Shown: one piece after another, positions 11,594 to 22,013 of the stretch
How the letters are laid out: each line of letters begins with the position of its first letter
Position numbering within the stretch: position 1 is the first letter of the stretch
From: Euborellia annulipes
Lineage: Eukaryota > Arthropoda > Insecta > Dermaptera > Anisolabididae
NCBI GenBank assembly: GCA_023213315.1
Contig: JAKCPI010004553.1
Location: forward strand, 1-64,000
Direction: 5' to 3'
Length of the DNA stretch: 64,000 nt
The notes under the pieces: model-generated
What the model was told of the DNA's origin: nothing
The model's input: the letters and a program-made list of their open reading frames with translations, nothing else
Database searches by the model: none
Made by a program: the position numbers and the translations under genes

Positions 11594-12475
11594 CACAAGA
11601 AAATAAGAATTTATCTGTTCTATTGAAGGGAGCGAAACGTTGACGTTAAGAAAAATCTAAATTTGGTTTTTATTTCATCTTTGATTGCCCGAAATTCTAA
11701 ATAATTTATATATCTAAGTGTTTTATCAATCAAAATTTGAAAATTGGTTTATTTGATAAATTAAAAAAAAAGTTTTCAGATTTACCTCAAAGTGAAATTT
11801 ATTACTAATCCGATTTAAGCAAAATAAAAAAGAACTCAATTATTGTTGTTTGTGCAATTAAAACAGCTTTAGATTAGTTGTATATAAATAAAACGATTGA
11901 TCTAATAATCTCATTATTATCTGATTAATTGCGAGAGAGAGAGAGAATTTAATCAAAATATAATAACCCTCACCTGAGATCCATTAAAGTTTCTATTCTA
12001 TTTTTTTTTTAAATAATTCCACTTTCAGAGTTAAGAGAGAGAGAAAATCGTATTTCTCAGAAATCCTTTCTAGAGCTCTTAAGAGGTTGTAAACAATTCG
12101 CTTCAGAGAACATACAATTTAGTCTGAGGACAATTTGATGATGAGATGGATAAAAAGAATCGGGTTTTCATCTAAGTTCAACTTTATTAATCTACGAACG
12201 ATTGTTATTTAATCATTGCCTATCTGACGACAAATAGCGGCATTAGTGTAGCTAGAATTTCAATTTGAGGCAAAAAATCTTGAAGAATATGAAATTTTCA
12301 ATTTTCTAACAATCTGGGTTCAATTCCAGAAAAAAATCTAAATAGTAAAAATCTTCTCTTACTGAATTAACGCAGCACTATGGCCTGAAAAGTTTGCTTT
12401 CTGTTCAGAAGCAGAGCAAATTTGGTAGCCTACACTATGAAAAAAGTTTTTTTTTTTTTTTTTTTGAAATTTAAA
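11594..12475. other. AT-rich spacer
   Basis: Only a GAGAGA microsatellite at 11933-11946 and an isolated GCGAAACGTTG word at 11633, which may be a remnant of the ribozyme-like family. Confidence 0.4.
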
Positions 12476-12478
12476 CAT

Positions 12479-13098
12479 TTTTACTTTCTCTTACATATAT
12501 ATGTAATATATACGGGTAGAGAGAAAGTATTGGGATGTGTGTGAAAATTCGATGTCGAGATTTTGAGGGAAAATACATGTTTTAAGGTCCACTGAGTCCA
12601 AAAAAGTGTGTCCCGCAAATTGGTCCGTGTGTGTGTCTGTCTGTGTGTAAAAATTTTAAACATAAAGTACCTAAATGAACTACGGATTGAAATTTTATAT
12701 TTGTTAACTACCCTCCCGGACCCTCAAATTAAGCTTTTGAACAAAATCGGCCAAAAAGCATTAGTACTTTACTAAAGTAGGTACTTTTTGAGTTTTTTTT
12801 TTAATTTCTCAAAATTAGCTCTATCAATTTTGAATAAAATTCAAAAATCAATTATTTTTACATGCTCTTTAAAAAGTAAAATATATCAGTAAAATCTTTC
12901 GTGAAAATTGTTTGAAGTAGTACTGATGTAGTATTTCAGATTTTTACTTATGGAACGCAAGTGGTCAAGTTTGGAATAAGATGCTATCGGAAACTAAATA
13001 TATCTCGACACAAAAAAAATATGGTGTGACAAGCACAGTGTACAGTGTCAAACGGTAAGAGAAAGTTGTGTCCAGTCACACCAGATTTTGTTTTCTAA
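12479..13098 (+). repeat. HP repeat, full length but diverged
   Basis: Both terminal hairpins and the body are present in the expected order: CTTTCTCTTAC at the left and CACACCAGATTTTG at the right. It is more diverged than the copies at 28188 and 58886. Confidence 0.85.
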
Positions 13099-14055
13099 AA
13101 AGGCCATTTTCAAGTAAAATAGAAGACAAAGAATTTTCATTAAATGAAAATCAAACCAAAAAGCAAAGTCTAATTAACTTAAATGAAAGGACTTATTTTT
13201 AACAGACTTCACATTGAAAATAAAATGAACGTATTCTGTGCCTTTCAAAAGGGATTTATTAAAGTTGAATTTTTTAGTCAAATATGCAATTATTTAAATG
13301 AAAAAGAATTTTTAATTTAAATACAAAAATTAAAGGTAACTAATTTGACATACATAATAAGTGTATAGAGAAGAATAACACTTTGGTTATTGATTTTAGA
13401 GGAAACCACCTCTGGGAAATCAGCGAAAAGAGGAGCATCATATTGCGCGAAGAGCTTAAAATTGATATTTCTTGGAACTTTAGCTTTGATTCAAGCAGAA
13501 AAAAAATAAAATAAAAAGTTTATCAGTAATTTCGCTTTGAAAATAAATTAAATGTTTGATGATAAGCTCTAATGAAAATTTGTTTAATATTCTTTTATTT
13601 CGATGTTTCTAGCTACTATATGTTCATGTAGCCTATATATTTTTCATTTGCGTGCTGTTTAATTATTCACTCGTGAAATTTTAATATAATATTTGTAAAT
13701 CCTTGAAAACCGGGCTTCGAAGTTTACAAAATATTTTTTTTTATTTATTTATTATACTCTATATGAAGATAGAGAATCTTGAAATATTAAATAAAAAAGA
13801 ATCAAAGCATTTATTTGTCCCTCTGGAAAATGAAATGACATAACTCGCTATGAGATTTTAAGCCCATCGATTGCCTTCTTTATTTATCTAATTGGCAAAC
13901 TGTCTCAACAATAATGGATTTTATTATTGTAAATTCAAAATGAATAATGTCCGACCATTGAACCAAACAATTTTTCAATAAATATAGACTATTTATTAAA
14001 ACAATTGTTCTATTGATCAGGAGTACTCTTCCCCGTTAATGGGATGAATGGGTTT
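13099..14055. other. AT-rich spacer
   Basis: No supported feature. Confidence 0.4.
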
Positions 14056-14056
14056 T

Positions 14057-14290
14057 TTACTTTCTCTTACCTATGTAGGCCTATATAAATAATTGGATTC
14101 ATGTCAAAAATTCAATGTCGAGATTTTGATGGATATACACGTTTGAGTCCAAAAAAGTGGTTTTCGCAACATGTTTCAAGTACGAAAAGAGCTAGGAAGT
14201 TGAAATATTATATTTGTGAGTTAGGTATCCCCTGAGCAATACTTTCTCTCTATATATTGATATATTAATATATATATGTAATAGAAAGTA
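14057..14290 (+). repeat. HP repeat fragment, rearranged
   Basis: The first hairpin and TTCAATGTCGAGATTTTGATGG segment are followed by the GAAATATTATATTTGTGAG part. Another copy of the hairpin arm (ACTTTCTCTCTATATATTG) then closes it at about 14245-14290, so both ends carry the same hairpin. Confidence 0.75.
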
Positions 14291-14403
14291 AATAAAAGGT
14301 TTGGGTAACAGTGAAAAGACTGGCTTAATAGAAAGAGAATAAATGCCAGTCATGACCTTTATTTAACAAAAACTGTCAGTCAGAAATCCAAGAATAAATG
14401 TTT

Positions 14404-14446
14404 GCAGGCTCGCTACTAACTACACCAAGCCCGAAGGCTTTATTAA
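14404..14446 (-). mobile_element. SINE-A tRNA-head fragment
   Basis: Reverse-complement match to the SINE-A head (CTACACCAAGCCCGAAGGC) without body or tail. Confidence 0.5.
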
Positions 14447-14604
14447 ACTGAAGTTAAGAATTATTTCATTTAGGTACTGGATACTTCTATGGCATTAATA
14501 AAGCTGACAAAAAAAGTAAGCTTTTAAATATATTATCATTTAGGAGAAGATTCAGAAAATATTTATTTTTACTTTTTTCTTATTAATTTAGCTATAATAA
14601 GAAA

Positions 14605-14881
14605 CAGTGGCGTAGTGAGCTTAACTCGCGCCCGGGGCACAATATCTTTTTAGCGCCCCCCACCCCCCCCCCATTCGAAAACCATATAATATTATATGTA
14701 AAATATACAAAATTATTATATTACACTGGCACTAAATTTAAAATATATTTTCCAGAAATCAATTATAATGAAAATAAAAATAATCCAGCAAGTTTTTGTT
14801 TTGAGGATCATTTGGCGCCCCTTTTGTGAGTAGCGCCCGGGGCATGATGACCCCCCTTGCTCCCCCCTCGCTACGCCACTG
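14605..14881. mobile_element. hAT-type MITE, CAGTGGCGTAG family
   Basis: Inverted ends CAGTGGCGTAG...CTACGCCACTG are bordered by a perfect 8-bp duplication ATAAGAAA (14597-14604, 14882-14889). The interior repeats GCGCCCGGGGCA on both sides around an AT-rich core. Confidence 0.92.
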
Positions 14882-14929
14882 ATAAGAAATGAACCGTTTT
14901 GATCTTGAAATGGTAATTGGATATCCCTC

Positions 14930-15440
14930 TATGGTTAGCGGAAAATTATTTTTAATTATGAATAAACGCGACTAGGAAGTCAAAGCGTCTAAACGACGAT
15001 TGAGCTGTTAAAGTGGGAGTGAATTTGCCGAGGGCAATTCTGCCTCTCTGCGTCTTTGAGTGAGTGATTAAAGTATTTAGGCAGAGAGGCTCCTCCCCAA
15101 GAGACGTCTCCAAAAGGAAGGTCCGAGGTCGTTTCCAGACTAGGGCATTGGCTCGTGCCGACATTCACGCCGGCGAATTACGACGCAGCTTTCAGCAGTT
15201 TCAATAAAAGCAGCCAAGGGTGGGTCCCATCCCCTCGGTACCTGCCCTAAGGCCTTTTCTTCTTCCTGTGCGTGCTCTCTATCCACCCCCGCCCCCCCTC
15301 CGCTGCCCCTCAAAACTCTCCCTTTGGACTCTTCTTTTTCCGGATTCTTCCATTATGTAATAGATAATAAACTGACTCGCTGGGGAGGGAAAAACGCACG
15401 TAAACGCCAAACCCAATAAAGAAGATCATCGGAATCAATT
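14930..15440. other. Unique GC-richer block
   Basis: Non-repetitive sequence with near-normal base composition and C-rich tracts near 15284-15306. It includes a small stem (GGCAATTCTGCCTCTCTGCG with TTTAGGCAGAGAGGCTCC, 15033-15090). There is no convincing frame or domain. It could be an exon-containing or regulatory segment. Confidence 0.25.
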
Positions 15441-15544
15441 ACTATGGTCCTCAGTTGAGAAAATATGATTCTTGGATTAACATTTTTTTTTTTTTAATAT
15501 TTTTATATCAGCAAAAAAATTCATTTTAAATTGCAAAAAGAGTA

Positions 15545-15735
15545 AATATTATGTTTTTATTTATTTCGGGCATATTAGGCCAAATAGATTTTGACGAACG
15601 CCTACTCTTTATTTAAATACGATACATTAGGGGGTCCAGGCTCATTTATTTACATCATTTGGTATCCAAACAAATATCGGACTGCCTGGGGTCCGACCCG
15701 AGTCCCCTGGCTTTTATAGGTTATTAATATTGAAA
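15545..15735 (-). mobile_element. Diverged SINE relative
   Basis: Carries the SINE core in decayed form (TTCGGGCATATTAGGCCAAATAG), then GGGTCCAGGC, CATTTGGTATCCAAA and CGGACTGCCTGGGGTCCGACCCGAG in the order expected for a minus-strand SINE-A. The tRNA head is degraded. Confidence 0.6.
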
Positions 15736-16030
15736 CTTATAAACATCTCTAACCTTCTCCAGTAAAAGTTTTATTAAATCAGCTTTGACCTCTGCTACCA
15801 CCGATACAGAAATTCAACTCATAATCAAGTTGACATTGTTCTCACCGATTGTTTAAAGATGAGATTAGCACAACTCGAATTCAATTTAATTTTATACTAG
15901 AGACGGAAATTTACTTGTAGAATCTGTCTTTTTAGATTAAATATAAAAATAATTGTAATAATATTTAATGGCTGGAAATATATTGAGGATGGATGTGAAA
16001 ATGCAGGCAGCCAAAAATAAAACGCTCTCA

Positions 16031-16077
16031 AGTCCAGACGTTTCGGGCAAAATTTATTCGCCCATCCTCAGTGAACT
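16031..16077 (-). ncRNA. Hammerhead-like ribozyme motif
   Basis: On the minus strand the order is helix I strand AGTTCA (16072-16077), core CTGAGGA (16065-16071), stem II GGGC/GCCC (60-63 and 45-48), GAAACGTC (16037-16044), then TGGACT (16031-16036). TGGACT pairs with AGTTCA over six positions with one G-U. All conserved hammerhead core bases are present. The ACGU after GAA gives only a minimal helix III, as in small hammerheads known from Penelope-like elements that are thought to act as dimers. Activity is inferred. Confidence 0.7.
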
Positions 16078-16311
16078 ATTCTAGTGGGAGAGAGTTAAGT
16101 CTCCTTTGATATACCATCTATTGCAATAGTATTGAGAATAAAGCCCGGAAGTTAGGCAGCCCAAATGGCAGCTGGTCTGTCTAAGAAATATCTTTTTCAA
16201 AGCAGGCAATTGGGCGATCGGCCTTTATTACCATAAAAATTTATCTTTTTAATATATTAGTGCACGTGTACCATTTGGGCTGCCTAACTTAGGGGTTGGT
16301 AGATTCGAGGC

Positions 16312-16420
16312 TGAATCGATTTTCGATTTTCGATTTTAAAATCGAAACCAAATGGATCGATTTTTAAAAAAATCGATTTTGCCCTTAAAAAATCGATTTT
16401 AATCGATTTTCGATTTACCT
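16312..16420. repeat. ATCGATTTT-type simple repeat
   Basis: Short-period repeat of ATCGATTTT and CGATTTTCGATTTT; its mirrored partner lies at 18435-18575. Confidence 0.8.
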
Positions 16421-16804
16421 GCTTAGGAAAAATCTTTCACTATGCCCATAAGTTGATTTTAAAGGTTCTGCTTACATTTCCAAGCGGTTTGTGGAACAAG
16501 AAAAATAGAACGTTGCATTACTGATGCCCTAATCAATTTATTCAGTCTTTATAACTTTAAAAACCAACACATTGTATATGGTATAACATATTTAGTGTTT
16601 ATAACTTAAGTTTTAACGTAACAAACCAAGAGAACTAAACATCAGTTTATATTTCTCAAAAAATATGGTGGGACTAGATGCACACACAACTTTCTCTTAT
16701 CTTCAGTAAGCGAAAGTTGTGTTCTGTGCTTGTCACACCAGATTTTTGTGTGGACTATATTTAGGTTCCGACAGTAAGTTTAAGGTACATTTGAATTCAA
16801 GATT

Positions 16805-17071
16805 TTTTTTCTAAAACACCCTTTTTTTCTCATTCACACACACATTCACTATAGTCTTCCTCGGCAACTTAGGCCATTTAAGACTTTTACGATATACGAT
16901 ATCCGTTATTGATAATACACACATTATTAGGGGTCTAGGCATTCTTAGGGTTTAAGCCATTTGGTATCCAAATGGCTTAAATAAAATCATCGGTCTGCCT
17001 GGGGTCCGAATCCGCGACTCTTTGGTGTACGAGGTTAGCATGCTAACCACTACACCAAGGCCCCGAGGGCT
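16805..17071 (-). mobile_element. SINE-A, full length
   Basis: Minus-strand copy with T-rich start (the A tail), core CTTCCTCGGCAACTTAGGCCATTTAAGAC, and tRNA head at 17015-17070. Bordered by the 12-bp duplication GAATTCAAGATT (16793-16804, 17072-17083) inside HP. Confidence 0.9.
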
Positions 17072-17289
17072 GAATTCAAGATTAAAATTTATAAACATGG
17101 GGGAAATATTTATATTTTGTTACCATTGCAACAAATTCTCCTATCTTTCCTATGAAATACAAAGAGTAAAGTGGACTTCAGATTCAAAATGAGAATATAC
17201 ATTTTAAAGAGCATTTAAAAAATAATTGATTTTAAATTTTAATATTTTGGGGTTTTTAAAGAAAAAAAAATATGGGGATTGACTTCCCC

Positions 17290-18046
17290 GAGACTTTCTC
17301 GTATATTCTTTTTAGATTACGTCTTGATGTGTGTGTGAACACGATTGCTTAAAAACCAATGTATTTAGATCGATGAAATTTGGTATATGCTCCTTACACT
17401 AAAATTGTAGATTTCTATCAACTTTTTGGAGTAAATACGTCACTTGGAAGTAGTACTTTACTTAAAAAAGTTTTTTCAAAAAAATTTTTGAAATTTTTAA
17501 TTTTTTTTGTTATATTATGATAAAATACTCTATTTTAAAAAGGTTTTATTTTTCGACATTTTTACGAAAACTGAATATTTTTTTGAAATAATCACAGAAG
17601 AAATGAGTAAAATTTTCGTTAATTTGATAAAAAATCAAAACAAAATCATACAGGTGTCATTAAAAAAAGGGTAAATATAAACAAATTCATTTGTTTCACA
17701 AATTCATTTGTTTATATTTTACCCTTTTTTTAATGACACCTGTATGATTTTGTTTTGATTTTTTATCAAAATTAACGAATATTTTCTATTTCTTCTGTGA
17801 TTATTTCAAAAAACTATTCAGTTTTTCGAAAAATGTCAAAAGAATAAAAACTTTTTAAAATAGAGTATTTATCATAATATAACAAAAAAATTGAAAATTT
17901 CAAAATTTTGGAAAAAACTTTTTAAGTAAAGTACTACTTCCAAGTGACGTATTTACTCCAAAAGTTGATAGAAATCTACAATTTTAGTGTAAGGAGCATA
18001 TACCAAATTTCATCGATCTAACTGTTTTTGGTTTTTAAGCAATCGT

Positions 18047-18090
<44 letters not shown>

Positions 18091-18204
18091 TAATGCCAAA
18101 AATGGTTTTTTGGACTCAGGGAGGTCTAAAACGTGGAGAAACATCAAAAATCTCGAAGTCGAATTTTTTTACGATTACATAACTTTCTCTATACGAGAAA
18201 GTAA
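17290..18204. repeat. 915-bp palindromic element (HP2)
   Basis: Arms of roughly 350-400 bp, centred near 17696, pair almost perfectly, including AAAATCATACAGGTGTCATT and ACTTGGAAGTAGTACTTTACTT. Outer ends are GAGACTTTCTCGTATA and TATACGAGAAAGTAA. The right end contains (CA)n, GGACTCAGGGAGGTCTAAAACG and ATCTCGAAGTCGAATTTTT, which are diverged versions of the HP end, so this is a related family. A fragment of it recurs at 57455-57620. Confidence 0.85.
18051..18089. repeat. (CA)n microsatellite
   Basis: An uninterrupted CA run within the HP2 element. Similar runs occur at the same place in HP copies, such as 28680-28704. Confidence 0.9.
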
Positions 18205-18663
18205 TAATTGATTTTTGAATTTTAATCAAAATCGTTGAGGCTATTTTTAAGAAAATCAAAAAAAACCTGAAAAACTACCTCAGTAAAGTACTAGTACTTT
18301 TTGGCCAATTTTAATTTTAACCGCTTATTTTCTCGCTCCAGGGGGTGTCCATCTTAAATTCCAACCACATAGCTCAAATCCTTCAAGCTTAAAATTGAAC
18401 ACAGACGGGACAGATCATGTCGCTAAAATCACTTTCTTGGAAAATCGAAAATCGAAAATCCCGGCCGGCAAAAATCGATTTTTTCGATTTTTTCAAAACA
18501 CTGAATCGATTTCGATTTTAATCGAAAATCGAAGCTCAAAAATCGATTTTCGATTAAAATCGAAATCGATTCGACCAACCCTAGCCTAACTGCCGGGCTT
18601 TATTCTCAATACTATTGCAATAGATGGTACATAGTGGTTAATAGATTCTCTCCCACTAGAATA

Positions 18664-18708
18664 GTTCACTGAAGATGGGCGAATAAATTTTGCTCGAAAC
18701 GTCTGGAC
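18664..18708 (+). ncRNA. Hammerhead-like ribozyme motif
   Basis: Inverted partner of the motif at 16031. Helix I strand GTTCA (18664-18668), core CTGAAGA (18669-18675), stem II GGGC/GCTC with one G-U, GAAACGTC (18696-18703), then TGGAC (18704-18708) pairing with GTTCA. The two copies differ at the variable N7 position and in stem II but keep the core and the pairing. Confidence 0.7.
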
Positions 18709-18957
18709 ACTCAAAGGGAATTGAGAGCGTTTTATTTTTGGCTGCCTGCATTTTTCACATCCTTCCTAAAAATAATTGTTATGAAAGTTCCGAGATCATT
18801 TATCTTCAAGCTGGCTGCATAAATACCCTAAAAGTTTAAATTTTTTTTTAGTAAACTTCTAGATATCATCAATATAGGATAAAATAAATCGTGCTGTTTT
18901 ACTATCTAGAGATGTCATTTGAGAGGAAGGAGGGCATTTGTTCCCTCCCCCTTCCCA

Positions 18958-19072
18958 TAAGGGTTCGCAAGTGAAAAAATTTATTTCAATTTAATTGGAT
19001 ACCAATCAATTGAAATAAATATGGACGAGGTCTAAGATGCCGAAAAAGACTTAATCAAATTAAAAAAAAAAA
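18958..19072 (+). mobile_element. SINE-B copy
   Basis: Contains GGGTTCGCAAGTG, an ATTGGATACCAAT-type hairpin, AATAAATATGGACGAGGTCTAAGATGCCGAAAAAGACTT and an A-rich tail. The core matches SINE-A only in the GCCGAAAAGACT region. Confidence 0.6.
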
Positions 19073-19297
19073 ATAATAATACTTGTAAATAATAATTAGA
19101 AATTATATTAGAATTTTCAATTAGATAAAACGCTTCTGTACCTTTTCTAACCAACATTTGCGTCTTAATCCAACGAGTAAACTTCCGGTAGTTCAAAATT
19201 TTAATCCATTCGACTCAGGCTAATCTCTTTTCAAAGTTTGAATTACAACCATATCTTCAAACAAGTTTTGTTTTAATCATTTCCCAAAGCTTAAATA

Positions 19298-19695
19298 AAA
19301 AAATCTGGTGTGACTGGCGACAGTACACAACTTTCTCTTACCCTTCGGGTAGCTTTTGCTACCCTTCGGTAAGAGAAAGTTGTGCACCGTGCTGTTCACG
19401 CCAGATTTTTTGTGTCGAGATATATTTAGTTTCCCATAGCACCTTAGTTTCAAACTTGCATTTTAAATGTTGACTGCTTGAAATAAACTATGGTTATTTT
19501 TCAAAATTTTAATCTCATATTTGGACATTTTATACACAATATAGAATCGTAAATAAATACAAAATTTCATAAGAATTGGAAAAAAAATGTTTAAATTTGT
19601 TGGACCTCAAAACCATCAAAATCTCGACATCGAATTTTTGACATGATCGCAATACTTTCTCTATATATTTCATATATAGTGTAAGAGAAAGTAAA
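19298..19695 (-). repeat. HP repeat, internally deleted
   Basis: Both terminal hairpins are present; the distal hairpin loop has an extra TACCCTTCGG duplication (CTTACCCTTCGGGTAGCTTTTGCTACCCTTCGGTAAG). Part of the body is missing. Confidence 0.85.
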
Positions 19696-19994
19696 AGGCA
19701 ATATTGAAGATGTAAATAATTTCTCGAATATATTCGAATGAATTTTGCTTCAATTAGTCTGGTCGATTTTCAGAGATTTTTTTTTTTTTTTTTTTTTGCA
19801 ATTAATTGACTCGTTTTTGCATTTTTAAGATGTAATAGCTTTTGTGAATAATTTCGCTGATTGATAATTAAAGATTAAACTATGTATAGTAGAAATTTAA
19901 TAATCAATAATACCATTAGCTACAGAGTAAGCTGGCAATGGGAATTTTAAATTAACTGTAAACGTCAAAATTTGTATTATTTTATTTATAAATG

Positions 19995-20800
19995 TTTTTA
20001 TTTTCTCGTGTCAAAAATTCGATGTCGAGATTTTGATGGATTTTGAGGTCCCCTGAATCCAAAAAAGTGGTTTTTACAACATGATCTGACTGTGTGTCTC
20101 AATATCTCAATAATGAAAAGTCCTAGGAGGTTGAAATTTTATATTTTTTTTCTTTTTTTTTTTTTTTTTTTTTTATCAAAAAACATTCACACTTTTTTCT
20201 AATTCACACTCACACTCACACACACATTCACACTGTCTTTTCGGCAGCTCAGGCCATACATTTACGATAACCGTTATTTATGAATTTATATATATTAGGG
20301 TCCAGGCATTTTTATTTAAGCCATCTGGTATCCAGATGGCGAAATTTTATATTTAAGTTGAGTATCCTCCGGGGATGTGACACGAAGATTTTGAACAAAA
20401 TCGGCCATAAAGTACTAGTATTTTTCTGATGTACATTTTCAGTTTTTTTCGATTTTCTCAAAATTTGCATCAACGATTTTGATTAAAATTCATAAACCAA
20501 TTATTTTTTAGATCCTCTTTAAAATGTATTTTGGTCTTGAAATCTTTTGAAACACACTTTACTCTTGACTTCATAGGAAAGGAGAAATGGTAACAAAATA
20601 TATTTCGCCATATCAATTTTACATCTTGAATTTTATTACATCTATATCGGTGGAAACTAAATATATGTCGTCACAAAAAATCTGGTGTGACAAGCACAGA
20701 ACACAACTTTCGATTACCAAAGGTAAGTGCAAGTTGTGTGCTGTGCGACCAATCACACCAGTAAATTGTGTGCTGTGCGACCAGTCACACCAGATTTTTA
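19995..20800 (+). repeat. HP repeat split by a SINE
   Basis: The first hairpin is lost but the TTCGATGTCGAGATTTTGATGG segment and body are present, continuing after the SINE to the distal hairpin. The CACACCAG end is duplicated at about 20750-20800 (CAATCACACCAG then CAGTCACACCAG). Confidence 0.85.
20147..20340 (-). mobile_element. SINE-A, 5'-truncated
   Basis: Minus-strand copy lacking the tRNA head, bordered by a perfect 14-bp duplication GAAATTTTATATTT (20133-20146, 20341-20354) in HP. Truncation of the 5' end with intact duplications is typical of target-primed reverse transcription. Confidence 0.9.
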
Positions 20801-21925
20801 ATTTTTTTTTTGCTGCTGATATTCCTTTTTTCTCTCTCTCTCTCATTACAATAATTAAAAATTTCAGATAATACGAGCATTTCAAGTGTTAGCTCAATTA
20901 ACCCCAAGTTATTAATCCTCACCCGCTCTTAATACATTATTTAATTTATATTAATGTTTATAATTTTAATTTTATTCAATATTTTTTTTTACTACATTAT
21001 TTTTAAATTATTACATTTATTTCGCTGTGTATAAATCCTTTCCATGGTACATTAAGCAAGATACTCATTCACATAAAGGGGGGGATGGGATCAGGCAGTA
21101 GATAATACGTGCTCTCAATTTCAATTAAAATGACAAATAATAAAAGCTAGATGCTCAATATATCGTGCAGCTAGTCAAATGAAGTAGGCCTTTAGTATTT
21201 AACGCCTCAAGTAGCTTAAATTAAATACTTTATATATTTTTCAAATTAAAACAAAACAAATCCATTATTTAGAAAATAAAACGAATGAATGAATTGAAAG
21301 TACTGTATATTGGAATTAGATTTTATTTAATTAAGTAAGTTTTTAATAAAATTTGATCAAATGAATAAATAACAAGATTTTAAACTTTTTTAATTTATTT
21401 ACTGAATAAATTAATTTTTGAAAAATTATTTGTTGGAATGAATTTTATTTGAAAAATAAAATATGTCCGTTTTTTATTTTACATAAGAAAAAACTCTTTT
21501 GATATCAGCTAAAAAAGGCATAAAGGAAAAATTTCTTCTTCTCTCTTGGCTCTATCCCTTTGTGGGATTGATATTTTTAATTATTAGCAACCCTGACACT
21601 TGCTGGCGGGCTAGAGAAAGGTGTGGAAGAAGGTAGGTAGGTTAACTCGTGGTCGCTGTCCACTTCCTTGAATTTTTTTTTAATGTAGGCTAATAACGCA
21701 TATTTTGTTAATTTTAATCTTTTTACTTTCCTCTCACTTCTTTAATATACGTTAAGCAAAATGGTCTGTAGGGTCAAAATCTTTTAATAGCAAGCCTAAG
21801 CTTTAAGCATTCCCTTTGTTTTGGTCCCGTTGGGAGACTAAATTAATTTCGATCTAATAAGAAAAGATAGATTTTTAATAACCTTCAATTTTAATTATGC
21901 TTAAAGCATTTGAATGAAACATGTA
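20801..21925. other. AT-rich spacer
   Basis: No supported feature. A modestly GC-rich patch at 21590-21660 is unexplained. Confidence 0.4.
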
Positions 21926-21927
21926 AA

Positions 21928-22013
21928 AAAATCTCGACATCGAATTTTTGACATGAATCCAATACTTTCTCTCTCTATATATTAACATATATATAGAGGT
22001 TAGAGAAAGTAAA
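21928..22013 (-). repeat. HP terminal fragment
   Basis: ATCTCGACATCGAATTTTTGAC, then the AT-loop hairpin ending AGAGAAAGTAAAAGG; only the end of the family. Confidence 0.85.

Larger units (their letters stand above)
16663..18430 (-). repeat. HP repeat interrupted by SINE-A and HP2 palindrome
   Basis: Starts with the distal hairpin (TTTCTCTTATCTTCAGTAAGCGAAAG) and resumes after each insertion, ending near GGGACAGATCATGTCGCTAAAATCAC. The body sequence AATAATTGATTTT is split by the palindrome. HP is therefore older than both insertions. Confidence 0.8.
15985..18775. mobile_element. Nested inverted-repeat composite
   Basis: The outer arms (about 15985-16165 and 18590-18775) are inverted copies: each includes GGCTGCCTGCATTTT, AAAACGCTCTCAA, a hammerhead-like motif, TCTCTCCCACTAGAATAGTTCA, and an ATTGCAATAG...AAAGCCCGG segment. 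Inside lie ATCGATTTT-rich simple repeats on both sides (16312-16420 and 18435-18575). Inside those is an HP copy, itself broken by a SINE-A and by a 915-bp palindrome. The symmetric order suggests successive insertions into one original foldback. Confidence 0.8.
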
